From Paramecium pentaurelia (Eukaryota > Ciliophora > Oligohymenophorea > Peniculida > Parameciidae), in NCBI GenBank assembly GCA_905183005.1, contig CAJJDO010000070.1, positions 67,828 through 131,827 of the forward strand: a stretch of 64,000 nt of DNA, in the 5' to 3' direction. Shown here one piece after another: positions 11,809 to 26,400 of this stretch. The notes beneath the pieces are model-generated. The model was given only the letters and a program-made list of their open reading frames with translations. It did no database searches and was not told the origin of the DNA. Every line of letters starts with the position of its first letter. The first letter of the stretch is position 1. A program made the position numbers and the translations under genes.

Positions 11809-13556
11809 ATGGAATAATTATTGCCAATACTTATTCAAGAATATAATGTCTTGAAGCAATATGCTAAAGAGTTATACAAACAAACATCAATGCATGAATA
11901 CACAAAATCTTTTGATATTTTTGATACTGCTATATTGGTGTCAATTATAAGTGTATTAGGACTATGGGCATTAAGGAATCTTCGATTTCCAAACAAAGAT
12001 TACAATTAAAGTAAGAATAAATCTCATTTATAGGTTATTTTGAATACTTTAAAGCTTAAATATTTATATTCCTAGTAAACTATTGTCCAGGAGTCAACTC
12101 ATATATTGAATAATAGAAAGCTATTGCTTTGCAATCTTTCAGCAGTTCAATGGAAAAGATGACATCCAAGAAAACTTTAAAGATTCCTGAAAATGGAATT
12201 GATTCTGATACTATGATGGATAAAATGAATGAATGGATAGAAAGAGATAGTAAACATAATGGTAGTGGTAAAGTTTCTGGGTCATTGTATGTAATGCCAG
12301 ATAAATAATTTATAAAAAATGCACAAGATTTTTGTAAGCATTTCATATATTCAAATCCTATGCATGCTGATCTTTGGCCAGCAACCAGATAGATGGAAGC
12401 AGAGGTTATTAGAATGACTGGAGATCTATTTGGATAAGAAAAAGAAGGCATAGGTATAGTCACAACTGGAGGAACAGAGTCAATCATTTTAGCCATGTTA
12501 GCCTACAGAAATTGGGGAGAATCCTAAAAAGGAATAAATAAGCCAAATATGTAAAGATTTAATATATTGTAGAGTCATACCTGAAACAGCACATTCAGCT
12601 TTTTATAGAGCAGGCGAATATTTTAAAATATAAGTGAGAGTTGCTAAAATAGATTAATCATCTTTTTAAGTAGATATTAATGATCTTAGAGCAAAAATTG
12701 ACTCAAATACAGTTTGCATTGTAGGATCTTTCCCAAATTTTGGATATGGAACCTCTGATCCAATTGAACAATTAGCATCAATTGCCAAAAAAAAGAAAAT
12801 CGGATTGCATGTAGATGCATGTTTAGGAGGATTCACTGCTGTCTTTGCAAAAGATCATGGTGTCGATCTAGGTAAATTTGATTTCACTTTGGATGGAGTA
12901 ACATCTATCTCATGTGATTAACATAAACATGGTTTAGCACCTAAAGGAGTTTCTACTGTTTTGTTTAAAACTAAGTAATTACGTGAGCATGCTTTCTTTT
13001 CGTTAGCAACTTGGTCTGGAGGAGCCTATGCTGTTCCAAGTATGTAAGGGTCTAAATGCGGAGCGAATGTAGCTGGTGCATGGTTCACTTTGTAATCTAT
13101 TGGTAAGAAAAAGTATATTGATTACAGTAAGAAAATTATGGATGCCACCTAATCTTTGGTAAAATCATTATCAGAAATACCAGAAATTAAGGTTTTTGGA
13201 AATCCTTAAATCAATTGTGTTGCTTTTATGAGTAAAGAAACTTGGCTTAATGTTTATGCTATTCATGAAATCTTAACTCACCAAGGTTGGACAATTAGTA
13301 GTGTACAAAAGCCAGCAGGTGTTCATATTAGTTTAACCTTATAAAACATTGGTAATCTTAAATAATATGTGCATGATATAAAGGCTGCAATTGAAAAAGT
13401 AATCAAATTCTTAACATCTAGATTAAAGCCAATCCAAAAGAGTATAAAAAAGGTGGAGAAATGGGAACTGTATATGGTACAACCTAAAGAATTCCTGATT
13501 CTAAATTAGCAAACTAAGCTATAAAAGTTTATTTGGATTCATTATTAAAGATATGA
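11809..13556 (+). CDS. SGPL1: sphingosine-1-phosphate lyase
   Basis: PLP-dependent lyase that cleaves sphingosine-1-phosphate into a fatty aldehyde and phosphoethanolamine, normally in the ER membrane. 559 residues, close to the family length. An N-terminal membrane helix (AILVSIISVLGLWAL, about residues 42-56) anchors it. Family landmarks include NPMHADLWPATRQMEAEV, TTGGTESI, IPETAHSAF and HVDACLGGF. The PLP-lysine motif is CDQHKHGLAPKG. The C-terminal small domain ends in TVYGTTQRIPD. Introns at 12011-12033, 12551-12572 and 13399-13421 (22-23 nt) are placed; the spliced length is a multiple of three. Start ATG 11809 and stop TGA 13554. The His-Lys of the active site is intact, so it should be active. 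Confidence 0.93.
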
Positions 13557-13728
13557 GATAACATTAATTTGTTTTAATAGTACAAAATTGGTTGAATTTA
13601 GATATTAGTTCTTTTCTAGAAGTTCTTCTTTTTCAGATAAATTCTTAATTTAATTGAATGAAGGAATTAGATTATATATTAATTAAAAGATTCTTAACTT
13701 TTTGAATATCTTTATTTTTTATATAATT

Positions 13729-14267
13729 TCAATTATATAAACTTAGTTTATTCAATAATAATTTTTTTGTTTCTTGTTCTCTCTCCAACTAAATACGTAT
13801 TTCATTTAATTGTTTTCCTGCTTCTCTTCTTTAAGTTTCTAAATCTTATTAGTATTTTTGTATTTTTTATTCAAAAGCTTTTTTCATGGTTTCAAATTCT
13901 AATTTTAGGGCTGCTTCATAAGAATTTGAAAATTATTCATCAGTTGTGTATCGCTTTTAAAATTACTGATAGATTTCATCCTAACTTAATATATTCAACT
14001 ACTTTAACTTTATTTAACCTATCTATGGTTTCTTTCCATTACTAAACTTCCCTTTATAAACTTTCAATTATTGTTTATTTTTCCATCAATTAATTTCTTA
14101 ATTTGATTAGATCCTATATTGTAAAAATAAGATTACATTTTCTAAAGTTTTATATCTTTCATTATACTCTTATTAAGCTTTATCCAAAATCTTTTGATAG
14201 AAAGTATGATCTTTAGCATTACTATTTGATTATTATTGTGTATTAGATTAAGTTTGAATTTAAGTTG

Positions 14268-14330
<63 letters not shown>

Positions 14331-15490
14331 TAAGTTTGTCTTCATATTAAGATTTTATATTTAATTATTCTTATTAATTTTATGATACTAACTCAGATAT
14401 TTATTTTTCATAATGATTTTTTAATTATATTAATTATTTCTAAAATTATTCAATCTAAGATTATAATATCTCTAATTCTTTTTCATGTTTCAAATTTAAA
14501 GTTTCATATTGTTTCTGCAATTTAATTTCATATTCATTTCTAATTTAATCAATTTGTTCTTATGAATTTTCATTTTTATTATTATTATTATTATTACTAT
14601 TATTAATATTTCCCTTCATGCTTACTTACAATTGTAATTATAATTATTTTATTGTTTTATTTAATTCACTTATTTAATCATCTTTTTGTTTATTTTATTT
14701 GAGAAGCATCTAATTATTGTTATTATCATTTCCTAACTTTTATGGTTAATTCTTATCTTATTTAACTTAATATAATTCAGTCATGCGATTTAAATTAGCA
14801 ATTGAAATTGGAAATTTCAAAACAGATATTTATTGTAAATTTTCCTAATAATTAGGACATAATGAACTAAATATTTCATCAAATTTGATCAAATGTATTA
14901 CCTCATATTCTGTAATTTTCATAATCATACTATCCATGATAGATATGAATTTATAGAGTTTAACAACAGCTTCCCTTAAATATTATCAAAATCAATACTC
15001 TAAAGTTCTAACATCTAATATTGTGAGGAGTTATGATATCTCAATATTATTTAACTTTTCAAGTGCTAATTTAGATTAAGAATTTTAAGCAACCCATTTT
15101 TTCACTTATTGTAATCTATATTCTTGTCTTGGGTCATTATTACGAATCTAAAATTGAATTGTTTATTAATACGCGTCCATCAATATCTAATTTATTGATT
15201 TCTTCTTGTATTTAAAGAATTTCTGCTTTCATAGTTGTAATAAATGTATTTTCATCCTAATAAAGATTTAAACTTAACAAATTAAAGGGATTGGTGGCTA
15301 ATGGATCTTAAAATTAGGGAAATCTATAAAGTTTTGTATTTTCAAATTACATTTCTCCTGTTTTTAGTTTTTAGTCTCTGCTGCCAGGTCTTTATGAGGC
15401 CAATTTGATTTTTCTATTGAATCCAGCACTACTCCCCATAATGCTACTACTATTTTCTAATTGTTGTGATTATTTGAAAGTTGGGTTCAT
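13729..15490 (-). CDS. coiled-coil protein with UAA-encoded polyglutamine
   Basis: A 555-residue protein of unknown function. The N-terminal 60 residues are basic and Ser/Gln-rich (SQRPGSRDQKLK). A helical region follows to about residue 230, then long coiled coils (EYEIKLQKQYETLNLKHEKE and KMEKQTI-like heptads). A run of 20 Gln sits inside the coiled-coil half. Four introns of 25, 24, 23 and 22 nt join the exons, and the length check works. It ends at TGA 13731-13729. The size, basic N-terminus and coiled coils are reminiscent of intraflagellar-transport or basal-body scaffold proteins, but I see no decisive family motif. Under the standard code the polyQ run appears misleadingly as polyAsn in another frame. 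Confidence 0.65.
14269..14328 (-). repeat. (TAA)20 microsatellite, coding for polyGln
   Basis: Twenty perfect TAA units on the minus strand (TTA on plus), in frame within the coiled-coil gene 13729-15490, preceded by ...KLK and followed by STQIQT. With TAA read as Gln it gives 20 consecutive glutamines, all from the same reassigned codon. Such a run is prone to length change by slippage. Confidence 0.85.
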
Positions 15491-15660
15491 TAATTAAAAT
15501 ATTATTTCAATCTTATAATAATTTTTACAATAATAACAGCTAATATTTAACATATGATCAAATGTTAAGAATTGATAATAAAATGAAATTGATTTCTTTA
15601 AAGAATTTGTAAAAAAAACTATGGTTTAATTTTATAGATGTATAAGTTTATCAAAATCAC

Positions 15661-18600
15661 TCATCTTTTTTTCTATGTTAACTATGCTATATTTTGATTC
15701 AAATATCTTTTAGGAGAAATGAGAAGAAGTGATGATTAGCATGTATTAATGGAATCTTATTGCATATTGAGTAGTAATCTACCTAGCATCAAAATAATTA
15801 ATAATCCCAACATTCCCACACTCAAAATGAATATCATTAGTGTTTATTTATAAATTGTTAATGCTTAATCAAACTCTTAATGTGCAATTTCAACTAATTT
15901 TTCATATGCTAAAATTAAGATTTCACTTCCATAATCAATATATATGATATGATCAGTATTGGAAAAAAAGTCTTATACTTATTTTAGAGTATTGTTTTTA
16001 TTATTTTCATAGAAAAATTGTGGTTATGATTCAATTAACTTATCAATTTAAGTAATTAAATACTTCATACCATGTTAGTAATATTAGAAAATACTAGGAT
16101 TTAGTTTAAATGACGAAGTTTCATTACAAACAATCCCAACTTAATCTAAACATATGTTATTCTCATTTATTTATTGTAAGTTTTATTTTAATTATTCATC
16201 ACTCACAATTGAAGCAAAATTATTATTGAATTCTATGTATTAATCTTACTGATCACTCTTTAATGATAGTGAATAATTATTGAATTCCTCTTAACTCATT
16301 AGATTTATAAATCGTTATTGATCATATGTATTATAGCATACTAAATCAATATTGTGGATAATGTTGATAAATGAAGATTGGATTAATTTAAAGTTGAATA
16401 GAAAATTTGCATTTGCAAATAATTATTAAGACAGTATAAAAATAACAAAGAAGATAATTAGAAAATAAGCAAGTATAACTATTAATCCCATCATCAATAT
16501 AATGATATACTTAAACTAATTTATGTGTTATTTTTTCAACTTCTCTAATAATTTATACTTATTTTTTTTATTACTAGTATTAAGTAAGAGATTTTAACTC
16601 TAATCAGTCAATTGTTAAGTTTAAAATTATATGTTATCAATACTATTTTCAAACATTCTTGTTTCTTATACAAAATCTATTAACATCCATTCATATAATG
16701 ATTTTTTAAATATAGATAAGATATTCTCATATGTCTCAATTTCATCTTGTACTTCATATATTTACAATTTGATTACTATTTTATATAATCTTCTATGATC
16801 ATTCTTTAATTTTGATATCAAGGGAACTTACAAAAACTATAATAACATAACCAAAAAGAATATAATTAACATATAAATTGTTAATAAGGATTAAAGTTGT
16901 TCTTCATTTTATACTTTTTCATCATAACAATTATCATATGCTAATTTTGGTAATTATCCTATTTCTTTTAGATTAGCAATAGAAATTAGGGTGACTTATG
17001 AATTATTAAAAGTATTATTTTTGATTTTATAAAATTAAGCCAAACTCATCTAAATAGTCTCTTATAAAGTAGGATTTACAATCATTTAGTATTCGATATT
17101 ATAAAACTAATTCACACTAAAATTTATTTAATTAATATCAGTTAATTATTCACTTTATAAATTAATTAAATTTTAGAGATTAGAATCAATTTAAATAGAA
17201 TAGAATTCTTTCAAATTATTATCAATACTAAATTTATTAGATAATTCTAAACGGTAAAGTCCATGTGTAATTTATGAATAGCTTTATTGAGTGAATAACA
17301 TCAATTCAATTAAATCAAAACATTCATTAAAGTTATATTATTGTTAAACTGCTATAGTTAATAGAATGATATATCCTATTATCAAAAAGAGCACAAAATA
17401 TAGAAGATATTTTTAGATTTTAAAGGAGGTAGGATTTTTAAAGATTTCCATTTTCGAATGTATTGACTTATAATTTAGATCAAATATTTTAAGATTTTCA
17501 GAATATTTGACCTAATGTTCTTCTTAAATTAATTATTATGAAGCTCGACTATCTATAGCTAATTTAGAATCAGTTTCATTAAAAAAATCTTGTTATCTTT
17601 TCTTTTCTAAATATTTATTCATAGTTTTTAATGCTAAATTTCTTTCTGGGAATTTCAATTTTAATGATCCTTTCACTAATGAATCCTATGTATTTAAGCT
17701 CTATTTCTTTTGGTGTTCGTTATCATCACTTCTATTATAAACTAATTGTGTATTATTATTAAATTGAAATTAATTGGAAACTTAATTGGGAGATTGAAAA
17801 TATAAATCTTCATAATAATGAGATGGATGAGTGGGAAACATATAATTAACTACCTCTCCATCATGATCACTTATTTATTCACTAATATTGCTTTGAAAAC
17901 TATTAGAATCTTCAGTTTATATTTATTGTTCAATCAAAAGTCTTTTGGATTGAAAATTTAAACAAGCTTATTTAATAGTTTCTCTAACTTATCTTTTATA
18001 ACCCATAGTAGTTAATAATTAAGATTCATTTACAACTAATTCAATTACAAAAAATTATTATTTTTGTCCAATATCATTCTTTTTATATCTATATTCTTCA
18101 TAATTAACAGAATAAAATACAGGAACAGGATTGAAATTTTAGAGTGTAATTTTTTCAATATATTTTGTGTATTTATCATAATAGATTTTTTCAGCTTTTG
18201 TTTTAAGTTATTCACTATCTTCTTCACTTTATAAAGAAACTTATGATTGTGAAGAAGGTTTCATGGAAGACTTTTACATTTCTGATTATCTAGTAGTTCC
18301 AAATTACAAGGCTTAATGACTTTTTAAATGTTAATCAAAGTAGAAGCTACATAATTTTTCATTGTAAATAGTTACACTTTATTGAGCACTAAAACTTTCA
18401 CTTTCTTAATATTCATTTTGCATTCCTTTATATTAACTTCCAGAAGAGAAATTGTTAGATTGAACACGAACATCATCCATTATTTTTTATAACACTTTTT
18501 CATACTAAGAAACAAATAAATTAATATCTTCTGGAATAAATATATATGTTTCTTTATTGCTTACTATACTATTACTAGTTTCTAGATCTACTAAATTTGG

Positions 18601-21228
18601 ATATCTATTCTTAGGTGGAGTTTCTCCATCCATTAAATATTCAATTCCAGTTGATTCTATCTCTCTAGAAACAAATGGTAATAACATCCATATTAAAACT
18701 TTTTAATAAAATTCATCTATTTTTAACAATTAATTTGACCATTATTATTAATAAACATCAAAACTTTCACTTTCTAATGAAGAATTTTCTGATTTACTTT
18801 TTTCATGACTATTATGTTTAAATGATTCAACCTTTTATGTACTTTTAGTTCTTTATAATCTATCAATCATTTAATATAATCCTTAAGTTATTCCCAATAT
18901 AGTCCCATTCACATCAAATAAAATATGTTAAGTACCTTTAAATGCTACATCCTTTATTTTTTTTGGCTCTTTTCCTGGTATGAATTTTGGTTATTCTTCT
19001 TCTAAAGATTTCAAACAACCAATCATAGTGAAATCATCAGTCAAATTTTAACTAAAATTATGAGCCAAATAAACTTAACATCTAATCAAAGTTTTATCAT
19101 ATATCTTTGCAAATGTTTAAAAATACTTACCTATTCTAGCTGTTCCTCCTCTTCTTATATAATTTTACATAATTTCATCATGAACAGGTTCTAACCAAGT
19201 AGGCATCAAAGTATTAATATTTCCCTTTGTAAAATCTAAGAAAGCTTCTAATGGATTATCAAAATGATGAAATCCAAAAAATTTAGGAATCAAAGGTGAA
19301 ATGACTTCATTTAATACTTTTCCAATGTTTGGACCTTATGCTATACAAACTTTAACAGAAATAGCTTCTCCTTTAAAAAAATTAATATTTGTTATCTCAA
19401 AAGAATTCATGCTCTTCTCTAATTATAATATTTCTCTTCTTTCTATAAATAAATAATACTATATATAAAATACCTCTTTCTAATTCAAAATATTTTCTAA
19501 CATTGTTAAATAATAGTAAATCAATTAAAGCACTATATTTAAGGAATTGTACATTAAATGTACGACCATGTGTATAAAATATTGGTTTATATACTTTGAT
19601 TTGATTTAAAATTTAGATTTTTAAAAGTTATAATTTTTTAACTTCCATTTCAATTTCAGAAAAATTTGAAAATTTACCAGCTAAATATTACTTCCAAAAT
19701 TAAATCTTAAATTAAGTTAATTACATTAATAATGGTAATAAATTCTATTTAATTTATTCCATTTAATATAATGTTTATACAATACTTCTTTCACTTTTAC
19801 TAACTTATAATTTTACATTTGATACTCTTGTATCTTTATTAATATTATAATCTTCATCCTTTTACATTTAAGCTTATAATATAAATTATAATAATAATGA
19901 AATTTAAATGAAATAAAAAGAATAATCTCTTTTCTTTTAAAATAATATCTTCAATTCCTAATAACTTTTAGGTGCATTATTTCTATATTTATTTATGAAT
20001 GTAAGAAATTTAAGACTGTAAATTTCTAAATTTTTTTAATCATTTCTATGTTTTTCAAATCCAATTCTAAACAAACAAGATGTTAAAATAACTGCATCTT
20101 CTTATCTTAACACACCTCCAGCACCTATTTTTTTACATTAACATTTAATTGATTAACAACGATTCAAATGTAAACTAAATTTCTAAATTAATTCAATAAT
20201 TCTTTTTTTGCTTTTCTAAGCAGCCTATATTAAATCAAAGAAATCTTCTATTATTAATAATTCATAATATTAATTTACAGTATTATGATAAGTCTTTAGT
20301 CTCTTATGTTATATTAGTGTTTAAAATAGATATTATGAAACTGGTTAGAGTATTAACATTATAGCCAATAAACTATATGCTTCATCAGGATTTTAATACA
20401 AATTTGATGTAAAAATAAATACTATTATATGCATAATTAATAATCTATTGTAAATGGTAGAATACTTCGAGAATCTAAATATTATTGTATTACATTTACC
20501 CAAATGGTAATTCAAAATATGCCTCATAAATTAAGACAAATAGAATTATGCCATGAATTATTCTACCAATCAATTAGTATAATGATTCAGCACTTTAATT
20601 TAAGATAGCCATTGGAATGATCAATAGTTGTGCATAACAATTATAATAAGTGAAATGTTTTCTTAATGACTATTCATTAAATTCAAAGTTGATAAAGTAG
20701 ATATTTGAAATCAACAATGATACAGTTGATATACAAAGGATAATAGCAGATATCACAATAAGAAATAGATCACTTTGAATTAAAAAGTTCCAACCTATGT
20801 AATGCATCTGAGGTAAATAAAGAAACCATGTGAAATACAGGAAATAACAATTCACTAATTTTGTGGCAGACTTAATTTATGTTAGTTTGTACCTGTGATA
20901 ATGATTTGGATATGATTGCCACTTTTTAATACTCATTTGTTAATTTTCTATGCAAAATTATTAGATAAGGTAATAAGTTTAAGATGGTAAGTATTATACC
21001 AGTCAGAACATTTACAGCATAGATATCTTAAAACAAAGGAGTTAAAACACATATTTCTGATATGTTTTTAATCAATCTGAAAACATTTTCATCATAATGT
21101 TGAGTGATGAAATGTGTGAGTTATAAATAGTAGATTAGAATCTAAAAAGTAATGAATTTGGCACTATTTAATGATGGTGACAAATTGGTCTAAATTATAA
21201 GATTCATATAGTCTCTAATCCATTACAT
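15661..21228 (-). CDS. giant multipass membrane protein, TmcB/PAS-like ciliate family
   Basis: A 5.6-kb gene giving roughly 1,790 residues. The order is an N-terminal block of many membrane helices (21228 to about 20250), then a Cys motif HLNRCQSIKCQCKK (about 20150), helical/coiled sequence and a PAS-like core (about 19410-18850: PTWLEPVHDEIMQNY, RGGTARIGKYFQTF, HILFDVNGTILGIT). A Ser-rich linker and a second membrane block (about 17450-15700) follow, ending at TGA 15663-15661. This architecture matches the large family annotated in ciliates and Dictyostelium as tiny-macrocysts-B-like or PAS-domain S-box proteins, inferred sensory. Two paralogues lie in this window (32870 and 62764). Several short introns are needed, for example near 20850, 19470 and 15770; not all are placed. 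The start at 21228 leaves only 19 bp to the next stop codon. Confidence 0.6.
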
Positions 21229-21247
21229 AATTAATTAAATATTAAAC

Positions 21248-23439
21248 TCATTTTTTTGATTTGGCTTACTTCTTTTTTTTCTCTTAAGACTCTTGAATTA
21301 ATGGCATTTATGATTATTAAATCTATTATGAAGTTCTTGAATCTAATTTATTAGTATTAACAACAAGTAAAGGAAGATATTCTAAGACTTCATCATATGT
21401 TGGTAATTGAAACATTCTAGGTGAATGTAAGACTTAATCATTTGTAAAATCTCTTCTCTTAGTTTTGTTATATTTTTGAGATCTCAATTTCTTTAAATAT
21501 TTGGCATAGATACTCATATCTTTTAAATATTTTCTTAATTTATCCTTACTATATGTTTCAATAAATATGCTTTAAAGTTGTCTAATAAATTAATTATCAA
21601 AATATACATGAAATTATCTTAATTTTATAATTAAATGATATATGGTTAGTATATTCCTTTTTTTGATTGATCTAATCCATTATAATACTTTAAGAATTAT
21701 TCTTTAAAATACTTATTCCAAAGATTATGAAGCATTTATTTATAAGATTTGTATCTTAACAAAAATTCTAAAAACATAACCCTAATCTTTGAAATCTTAA
21801 GATTAGTAATAAGCACTTGACTCTTTAAATGATAGATTTCAGCTCTTATTTTTAGATGTGGCACAATCTTTTCTATATGCAACTTAACTTATTTCTAATA
21901 TACAGCTTTACAGAAACCTTATAATACTCTATAATAATGTTTGCATTATAATTTACAATTTAACATCGAAAAATACTCTATCATAAATAGTAACTCCTTT
22001 AATTGCACTTAATCTCTTATGTATTCTTTTCATTATTCTTTTAACCTAAAATGCCATCAAAGTAGATTAATTTTATGCTTCTATTTTATGTTAGAACATA
22101 AAATAAATCTTAGTACAAATCAAAGACATATAAATATTATTAAACCAATGTGTACAAACTCTATTTTTTAGATACTTTTTTGATTAAACAAAATTATGTC
22201 TTTATCTAATAATTTTACTTAATTCTTTAGTTTTTTATTAATATTCTTTCCTTTATTATTCATTTTAACTCATCAATTTTTTTCTACATAAAACATCTTC
22301 TATTCTATTATCTCCTTATGTCTTTTTTAATTCTCTAAAACTTTTTTAATGTTCTTCATTATATTCAACTACTTTCTAAATATTTTCTTTGATTAAATCT
22401 TTAAACATTCCTCGTTATCTTAATTTCTCTTTTCTTCTTTTTTTAATCTCTTCCACTTAAGCATTTAATAAATCTGAATTCATTCTTTCCAATTATTAAT
22501 GATGAACACTTCTTATAAATAATGATGATGGTTCTATTTTCCTTTAAATAGTTTAAGGTCTTTTCATCAATCGACTACCAAATTAAAACTTAAGTTTGAC
22601 TTAGGTATCTAAATCACAAACCATACTAATATATATGTATTCACAATGAAATGATTTAGATTCATCTATTTTATATTTCCATCCCTTCACTGAAATAATC
22701 TAATCACATGAAAATTTTGTTGGAAATGGATTGACAGACGATACAAATATTTTAAAATTTGTGGTTTCACTTTAATTCATATAAAATTATAAAGGAACTG
22801 GTTATTATTTTGAACGTAGTTTATAATAGTAAAATTCCATTTGTCTGACTGATTAAACATTCCATAAATCTGGTCGTAATTCAATAGGATGCTAAGTTAT
22901 TTTATATAGAATGAATATATCATACTTTGTCTTGTTAATAATTTATCATAATTTCTCCTAGTCCAAGTTATTAACTACTTATACGTACTGGTTATTCACT
23001 CTATTCGACTCGAAAATCAAGGACTTTATCCCTCTTATAAAAATTGTTTATACTCGGCTTGTGAAATCAATTAAATTCCTCTTTGAAATTCAGGAATCAT
23101 TTTTTGAGTGATGTATGCCATTTAATTAAGTATTTTTGATCTAGATTTAAGTGATCCTGTAGACTTTGGACCATTTTTATAAGTAGGACAATCTCGAAAT
23201 ATATCATTTTCTGAATCATGACTAATACAACTCAAATCATTAAAATAAGGATTCTATGAAATATACTTATCCTCATGATTTTGATTGTTATTGTTATTGG
23301 AAATAACTTGTGATTGTAATTGTAAATGGAAATTAGACTTTTACAAAATTGACGATTTAATTGATGACTCGAGAACACTTTATGATTGTAATAAATTTCG
23401 TCTTGTAGTTGTTCTGGTTACAAGTTATTTATTTTACAT
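21248..23439 (-). CDS. orphan basic/coiled-coil protein
   Basis: 693 residues after removal of four introns (23032-23053, 22892-22925, a 28-nt intron near 21950, and 21582-21607); the spliced length is a multiple of three. The N-terminal 120 residues are disordered (Gln/Ser/Asn). A possible beta-rich domain spans about 165-280 (DLWNVQSVRQMEFYYYKLRS, KFSCDQIISVKGWKYKID). Then comes a very basic helical stretch (EEIKKRRKEKLRQRGMFKD) and a helical C-terminal half with a Lys-rich end. I know of no family for it. Start codons of this gene and the polycystin gene are 25 bp apart on opposite strands, so they must share regulatory sequence or carry promoters inside coding DNA. Confidence 0.6.
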
Positions 23440-23464
23440 ATATATAATTATATTATAATTTTAA
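23440..23464. promoter_or_regulatory. 25-bp divergent start-to-start spacer
   Basis: The whole space between the start codons of the minus-strand orphan (23439) and the plus-strand polycystin gene (23465). It is almost pure A/T (TATATA-rich). Both 5' UTRs and a bidirectional promoter must either fit here or overlap coding sequence. Promoter role is inferred from position only. Confidence 0.4.
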
Positions 23465-26400
23465 ATGTCTCGGAAAGGACAATCAATAATTAATGAAGAG
23501 GAAGAAATCCTAAAATCTATAAATAAAGATGACAAATCGATGATCTCTGAGAATAAGAAAGAAGAAGAGGTTGGTAATGGAGAAAAGTCAGAGAAAGAGA
23601 AGGATTCCTCAAACAATGTGTTAGATGAAATAGAGTAAATTATAGCTAATGATGCTGGCTTTTGCACAAATTTGTATATATAATTCAAACTATATTTAGT
23701 ATGCTACTTATTATCTATGTTGTTTTAATAATTCAAATTTATTTAGAATATCGTATACCAGAAGTACATGAAACTAGTTAGAGTATCAAGAAGTACATCT
23801 CTTAGAGGTATCTTTCTTAATCATTTAAATAATAGAATAACAACATAATTAAATGAGATACAAGATGTTCCCATCATATATAGTGAGTACCTCGAAAAAA
23901 TTATTTATTATATGCATGATCATTCTGAAGATCGGAACCGTTTTAGTCTTTTATACAATCCTTTAATTGAAAATTCAAGTTAATATAACGAGAGTTAATA
24001 TATATTTTTGGAAAACTATAATTACTATCTTTGTAGTGTAGTTTCTTTCACTCTCAAACATGTAGATGAAGATTTAGTATATAATTTTATCTATCCAAAA
24101 GGAATCAGATGAATTTGTTAGGAAAATTATTACTATACAGAATACTGATATATATACAATGGCAGAGACTATGTTGGGTAATTAATCAGATATGAACTAT
24201 GCCAATCAAATCAATATATCTGAAATTGACAAAAAGTTTTTACCTAATATGACTATTGAATGTAAAATATTTAATAAAATCCATATTAGAATCTGAAGGG
24301 ATTTTTTAAGTAAAAATGTTCTTTACAAATGCTATGGAATAAACATTTGCTTCAGAGATGTTATCATTACTTCAAAGTCAATTTGATTTTTCATCTCTTT
24401 TCATTTTAGAACATGATATTTACATAATTAATCCTTTGACTGAAGTAATTCTAAAACTTTCTAATTAATTTGACATTAGTAACCAAGGCAGAATTAGATA
24501 TCAATAAATTATAGATTATGGAGTATATTATTATTAGGGTAGTAATGTTTAATCAAATGTTGTATTTGGAATAGTAACAAAATCATTATTTGCAGCTGTG
24601 GTGTTCTTTTAGATTGTTTATACAATTGGTAAGGTATTTTAATATATTTAATATTTAATAGAGAATATTTTTCATGGTTATTAAATTTTTATCAACCAGA
24701 ATATTTGAATTTGAATTTGACTTACTTTTCATTACAGCATAAAGAACATTAAATTTCATTTACATTATTGTTTGGTTTTTAATGTTTTCATAATTTTAAT
24801 CAATTTCAATCACTCCTCAAATTACTTAAGAATAAATAATAGGCATAGATAATTATCTTCAAAATTCAAATACTTATCAATTATTTGCAATTACAACTTT
24901 TATAATAACAATTTATGATATAATTAAGATTATGTCATCATTCTTTCCTACTTTTGGTGTCTTAATGTATACATTTATTGTAGCTGGAAAAGATATGATT
25001 ATTTTTATATCGGTATAGATTATATTTGATAAATTTAGTTCACAGCAATGGCCTTAATTAGTTTTATTATGATATCTAATATAATATTTGGACCTTTGAA
25101 TGATGAAATAGCTACTTTAGGCAATGCAGCATATGTATGTTTTGAATTTTTCTGTGGTAATTTTAAATTTGCTTTTCTTGAATAAATAGTTCCTGGTATA
25201 GGTTTTATTTATTCTCTACTCTTTTTTATTGCATTCAATCTTATTCTTTTACCTTATTTTTATGGAATCATCATTTTAACTTATGGATAATTAAGATAGA
25301 AATTATAACTCACTACTTAAGCTTTGGCTGAAATAGCTGCAGATAAATCTACTGCTGCTACTATGAAATGGATTAATTTAGTATTCTTTGTACCTCCTGT
25401 GACTGAAGAACAATAATTAAGAGAGAAATAGAAGAAAGAAGAAGCAGAAAGAAAAAAGAAAGAAGAGGAAGAAGCAAAGAAGAAGAAAAAAACAAAAACT
25501 CCTTTATCTTCAGGATAACCTCCTTTATCTGATTAGAAATCAATTAAATCTGGTAATTCAATAAAATCAGTCAGACCAGATTAAATGAGAGGTTTATTGA
25601 AGAAGAAGAAGAATGATGATGCTTCATCTCCTTAAAAAGCTCAACCTAATGCAGCTAAACCTGAAGAACCTAAAGAAAAAGAGAAAGAATTAACTTTAAA
25701 GGAAATCTTTATGTATAATTTTCAGTAGTTAGATATTAAGAATGTTGTTATGAATTTTATAGGTTTAGGATAAGAAGATTTATTAACAAAATAATAAAGA
25801 ATTAAGGAGATTAAAGATAAGAAAGAAGAAATCATAAAAAGATAGACTGATAATAGAAAGGAGATGAAGGAAATGAAAGAGAAAAATTTATTTACTAATT
25901 TAAAAGATGGATTTTTACATATCATTTTTTTGATTTTCCTAATTATTGGATTTTAAAATTAAACTCTAAAATCAAGCACATTTAATCAAGAATATTATAT
26001 CAGATCTTTTTTTGATTCTAGTTTATTTCCAGGAGTAAAACACTTTAAAAGTAATGATATAATTCTTGATGACATGGAATCTTCTAGAGATATTGATAGT
26101 TATATTAAAAATATCATCTTTAGTACTGCAGGAGATGATTATGATAATAATTATAGTAAAGAATAATTAAGAGATTTTGATGTTTTTGTTGGTTATTCTC
26201 CAGTTAGAATGACAATTAGATTATATGAAGGATTGAATGTTAATTTCTTTACTGAAAACAAAGATTTAGTATTTAGAGGTAGGTCTTCATCAGATTTTTC
26301 ACCCTCTTCAGGAGAGTCTTCTGGAGAAAAGATGGAAAATCTTTATAAGAGTGGGATAGAATATCAATACAGAGGAAAAGGAATTCCAAGTGCAGCATAT

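Noticed and set aside
14142..14345. PolyAsn protein on the minus strand
   Set aside because: Another frame of the (TAA)20 run; the frame that is open and continuous with coiled-coil exons reads polyGln.
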